Shown here in pieces: positions 62,069-64,000 of a stretch of 64,000 nucleotides of DNA. Made by a program: the position numbers and the translations under genes. The notes under the pieces were generated by a model that saw only the letters and a program-made list of their open reading frames with translations, ran no database searches and was not told the origin of the DNA. Origin of the DNA: Gracilimonas sp. (GTDB taxonomy: Bacteria > Bacteroidota > Rhodothermia > Balneolales > Balneolaceae); contig NZ_JABURM010000005.1 of NCBI RefSeq assembly GCF_014762685.1, forward strand, positions 868,001 to 932,000, in the 5' to 3' direction. Each line of letters begins with the position of its first letter. The stretch's first letter is position 1.

Positions 62069-62991
62069 TGAATATTGGAATTCTTTCCAGAAATGCCTCA
62101 CTATACTCAACATCGCGTTTAGTAGAAGCTGCTGAAGCTCAAGGACATAATGTTGAGGTTATAGATCACCTGAAATGTGATATTGTTATAGAGCAGGATA
62201 ACCCAAAAATTTATTATAAGAGTAAAAAGATAGATTACCTTGATGCCATCATACCTCGTATAGGAGCCTCAGTTACCTTTTATGGAGCTGCCGTAGTCAG
62301 GCAATTTGAAATGATGGAAGTTTTCAGTGCTGTTCATTCACAGGCTTTGGTTCGTTCAAGGGACAAGCTCCGGAGTCTTCAACTATTAGCCAGTTCCGGA
62401 GTAGGACTTCCAAAAACAGTTTTCACAAATTATTCAAAAGAGGTTAAAAAATTAATTGAATCGGTGGGGGGAGCTCCTTTAATCGTTAAGTTATTGGAGG
62501 GAACGCAAGGCCATGGAGTAGTATTAGGACCTACTAAAAAAGCAGCTGAATCGATTATTGAAGCATTTCATGCAATGAAAGCGCGAGTCATTGTTCAGGA
62601 ATTTATATCCGAATCAAAAGGTGCTGACATCCGGGCATTTGTGGTAGATGGAAGGGTTATCGGAGCCATGAAGCGTCAGGGTAATGAGGGTGAATTCAGG
62701 TCAAATTTACATCAGGGTGGTTCGGGAACGCTTATAAAGCTTTCAAAAGCAGAGAAAGAAGCGGCTCTTACAGCTGCACAGGCTATGGATTTGCAAATTG
62801 CAGGTGTTGATATGTTGCAGTCAGAAAGGGGTCCCTTGATATTGGAAGTTAATTCCTCCCCGGGATTGGAAGGGATAGAGAAAACTACTAAAAAAGATAT
62901 AGCTGCCAGTATTATTGGATATATAGAAAAAGCAGTGGATGAGCGAAAGAAGAATCCTTCACGCAAAAAGAAGGCAAAAAAACATGCCTGA
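62068..62991 (+). CDS. rimK: RimK-type ATP-grasp ligase
   Basis: A 307-residue ligase that adds glutamate residues, in E. coli to the C-terminus of ribosomal protein S6. The ATP-grasp motifs are [56 protein letters not shown] and [13 protein letters not shown]. The long basic tail ([14 protein letters not shown]) is unusual. It shares 8 bp with the AstE-like gene downstream. Confidence 0.9.
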   Translation: MNIGILSRNASLYSTSRLVEAAEAQGHNVEVIDHLKCDIVIEQDNPKIYYKSKKIDYLDAIIPRIGASVTFYGAAVVRQFEMMEVFSAVHSQALVRSRDKLRSLQLLASSGVGLPKTVFTNYSKEVKKLIESVGGAPLIVKLLEGTQGHGVVLGPTKKAAESIIEAFHAMKARVIVQEFISESKGADIRAFVVDGRVIGAMKRQGNEGEFRSNLHQGGSGTLIKLSKAEKEAALTAAQAMDLQIAGVDMLQSERGPLILEVNSSPGLEGIEKTTKKDIAASIIGYIEKAVDERKKNPSRKKKAKKHA

Positions 62992-63928
62992 GTTTGTCTC
63001 AATAAATAAGCAGAAAATTGGGCTTGGAGAACAGAAAATTGTAAACCTGAACATTGCCCGGCTTCCAACTTATACAAGTATTGATTTACCGGTATTGGTA
63101 TATCGGGCTCCAGTTGATGGCCCTGTTTTATTACTCACCGGAGGGCTGCATGGTGACGAAATTAACGGTGTTGAGATTGTCCGGCGGATGATTGAACGTG
63201 AAGTCGTAGTTCCTGAAAAAGGTACGGTCATTGCTATTCCTATTGTAAATATTTACGGATTTATTCAGAATTCTCGAGGTTTGCCGGATGGAAAAGATAT
63301 AAACCGCAGTTTTCCAGGTGCTAAGGGTGGGTCATTGGCAAAATTACTCGCATATACTTTGATGAAAGAGATTATTCCCGAAATTGATTATGGAATTGAT
63401 TTTCATACCGGCGGGGCGGCACGATCTAATTATCCTCAAATCAGATGCTCCTTCAAAATCAAAAAGGCCAAAGAACTGGCAAAAGCGATGGGAGCACCGG
63501 TAATGATGCATTCTTCTTTAATTTCTAAATCATTCCGAAGTGCGGCTCACAAAAAAGGGAAAGAAATATTGGTTTATGAGACCGGTGAATCTCTGCGGTA
63601 TGATGAGTTTGGAATCGAGGAAGGTATATTTGGAACTCAAAGACTTATGAAGCATTTAGGTATGATTGATGAAGCTCCCGAACCTAACAATACTAAAGTA
63701 TTTAATAACTCTACATGGATCCGCACAAAAAATGCCGGGCTGTTTATTACAAAAGCCGAACTCGGAGAAGAGTTTAATAAAAGACAGGTTTTAGGATTAA
63801 TAAAAGATCCTTACGGTGATTTAAATTCACGGGTAATCGCTCCAAGCGACGGAATGGTAATTGGTTTAAATAATTGCCCTGTAGTTAATAAGGGCGATGC
63901 CCTAATTCATTATGCATATAACAAATAA
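62984..63928 (+). CDS. AstE/ASPA-like zinc deacylase (succinylglutamate desuccinylase family)
   Basis: A 314-residue M14-like metalloprotein. Zinc motif [10 protein letters not shown] (His-Gly-Asp-Glu), catalytic DFHTGG, and substrate Arg stretch [10 protein letters not shown] are typical. A start at 62984 is chosen ([14 protein letters not shown]), which overlaps rimK by 8 bp; an upstream frame to 62939 is not similar. In this setting it may remove glutamates that RimK adds, but family enzymes also cleave N-acyl amino acids. Confidence 0.83.
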   Translation: MPEFVSINKQKIGLGEQKIVNLNIARLPTYTSIDLPVLVYRAPVDGPVLLLTGGLHGDEINGVEIVRRMIEREVVVPEKGTVIAIPIVNIYGFIQNSRGLPDGKDINRSFPGAKGGSLAKLLAYTLMKEIIPEIDYGIDFHTGGAARSNYPQIRCSFKIKKAKELAKAMGAPVMMHSSLISKSFRSAAHKKGKEILVYETGESLRYDEFGIEEGIFGTQRLMKHLGMIDEAPEPNNTKVFNNSTWIRTKNAGLFITKAELGEEFNKRQVLGLIKDPYGDLNSRVIAPSDGMVIGLNNCPVVNKGDALIHYAYNK

Positions 63929-63939
63929 ATAAAATAACA

Positions 63940-64000
63940 TTGGAAATAGATTTATTATTTGCTGCCATTAAACAATCTGAATGGCCTAAAATATCAGAAG
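63940..64000 (+). CDS. Start of a further gene (partial)
   Basis: A TTG at 63940 opens a frame to the window edge with 20 residues visible (LEIDLLFAAIKQSEWPKISE). It begins 11 bp after the AstE-like stop and on the same strand, so it could continue the operon. Not identifiable. Confidence 0.4.
   Translation, partial: MEIDLLFAAIKQSEWPKISE

Overview
The window looks like a piece of chromosome from a Gram-negative, didermic bacterium of the Bacteroidota/FCB group, most likely Balneolota (inference from overall protein style; no rRNA is present). Supporting signs are AT-rich DNA, many lipoproteins with short signal peptides, a SUF operon carrying a DUF2480 gene, a BamD lipoprotein, a SPOR-domain protein, and several upstream boxes matching the Bacteroidota -7 promoter consensus TAnnTTTG. 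Nearly all genes are intact housekeeping or envelope genes. I see no prophage, CRISPR array, rRNA or tRNA, and no transposase.

Layout. 1-2.7 kb: minus-strand secreted/lipoprotein genes (a truncated PVC-type haem-domain protein, a DUF1080 sugar hydrolase-like protein, a sialidase-like propeller, a small membrane protein). 2.8-10 kb: endonuclease VIII, a small metallopeptidase, a four-helix-bundle gene enclosed by a perfect 18-bp inverted repeat, a SUI1/MATE/degenerate-AAA operon, a Big-domain lipoprotein and an MFS pump. 10.4-20 kb: a plus-strand type IV pilus/type II secretion-like cluster (PilC, PilB, a cNMP-binding protein, PilT, a PilM-PilN fusion, a PilO-PilP fusion, and a secretin ending in a SPOR domain). 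20-31.7 kb: hydrolase, PlsC-like acyltransferase, DedA, monomeric isocitrate dehydrogenase, mutL, a queuosine-mannosyltransferase-like protein, dnaB, a family-4-like uracil-DNA glycosylase and a SpoU methyltransferase. 31.8-36.5 kb: a Tet-type MFS pump and two anion carriers (SulP and SLC13). 36.7-43.8 kb: greA, Nudix, a beta-barrel protein, ackA, a lipoprotein with a caspase-like fold that lacks its catalytic residues, EamA and pta, mostly overlapping end to start. 44-51.6 kb: sufB-C-D-S, nfu, an A-type carrier, DUF2480 and an SDR, with five short intergenic repeat elements. 51.7-56.4 kb: idi2, a polyprenyl synthase, bamD, nadD and an LD-carboxypeptidase. 56.7-64 kb: a PAS histidine kinase, a frameshifted HU-like gene, a second copy of a MITE-like repeat, a D-threonine-aldolase-like protein, an e(P4) phosphatase, and a retropepsin-like protease/RimK/AstE-like trio. 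The window ends inside another gene.

How genes work together. The pilus cluster encodes almost a whole envelope-spanning machine: cytoplasmic motors PilB and PilT, platform PilC, an alignment complex compressed into two fusion proteins, and an outer-membrane secretin that probably grips peptidoglycan through SPOR. No pilin or prepilin peptidase gene is present here. The suf operon builds Fe-S clusters. ackA and pta make ATP from acetyl-CoA. idi2 and the prenyl synthase make isoprenoids. The last three genes probably add and trim a C-terminal glutamate-type modification.

Most unusual items: the compacted PilMN/PilOP/secretin-SPOR machine, the pseudo-caspase lipoprotein in the acetate operon, the four-helix-bundle gene inside an inverted repeat, a terminator hairpin in the greA leader, and the repeat elements crowded into the suf operon.
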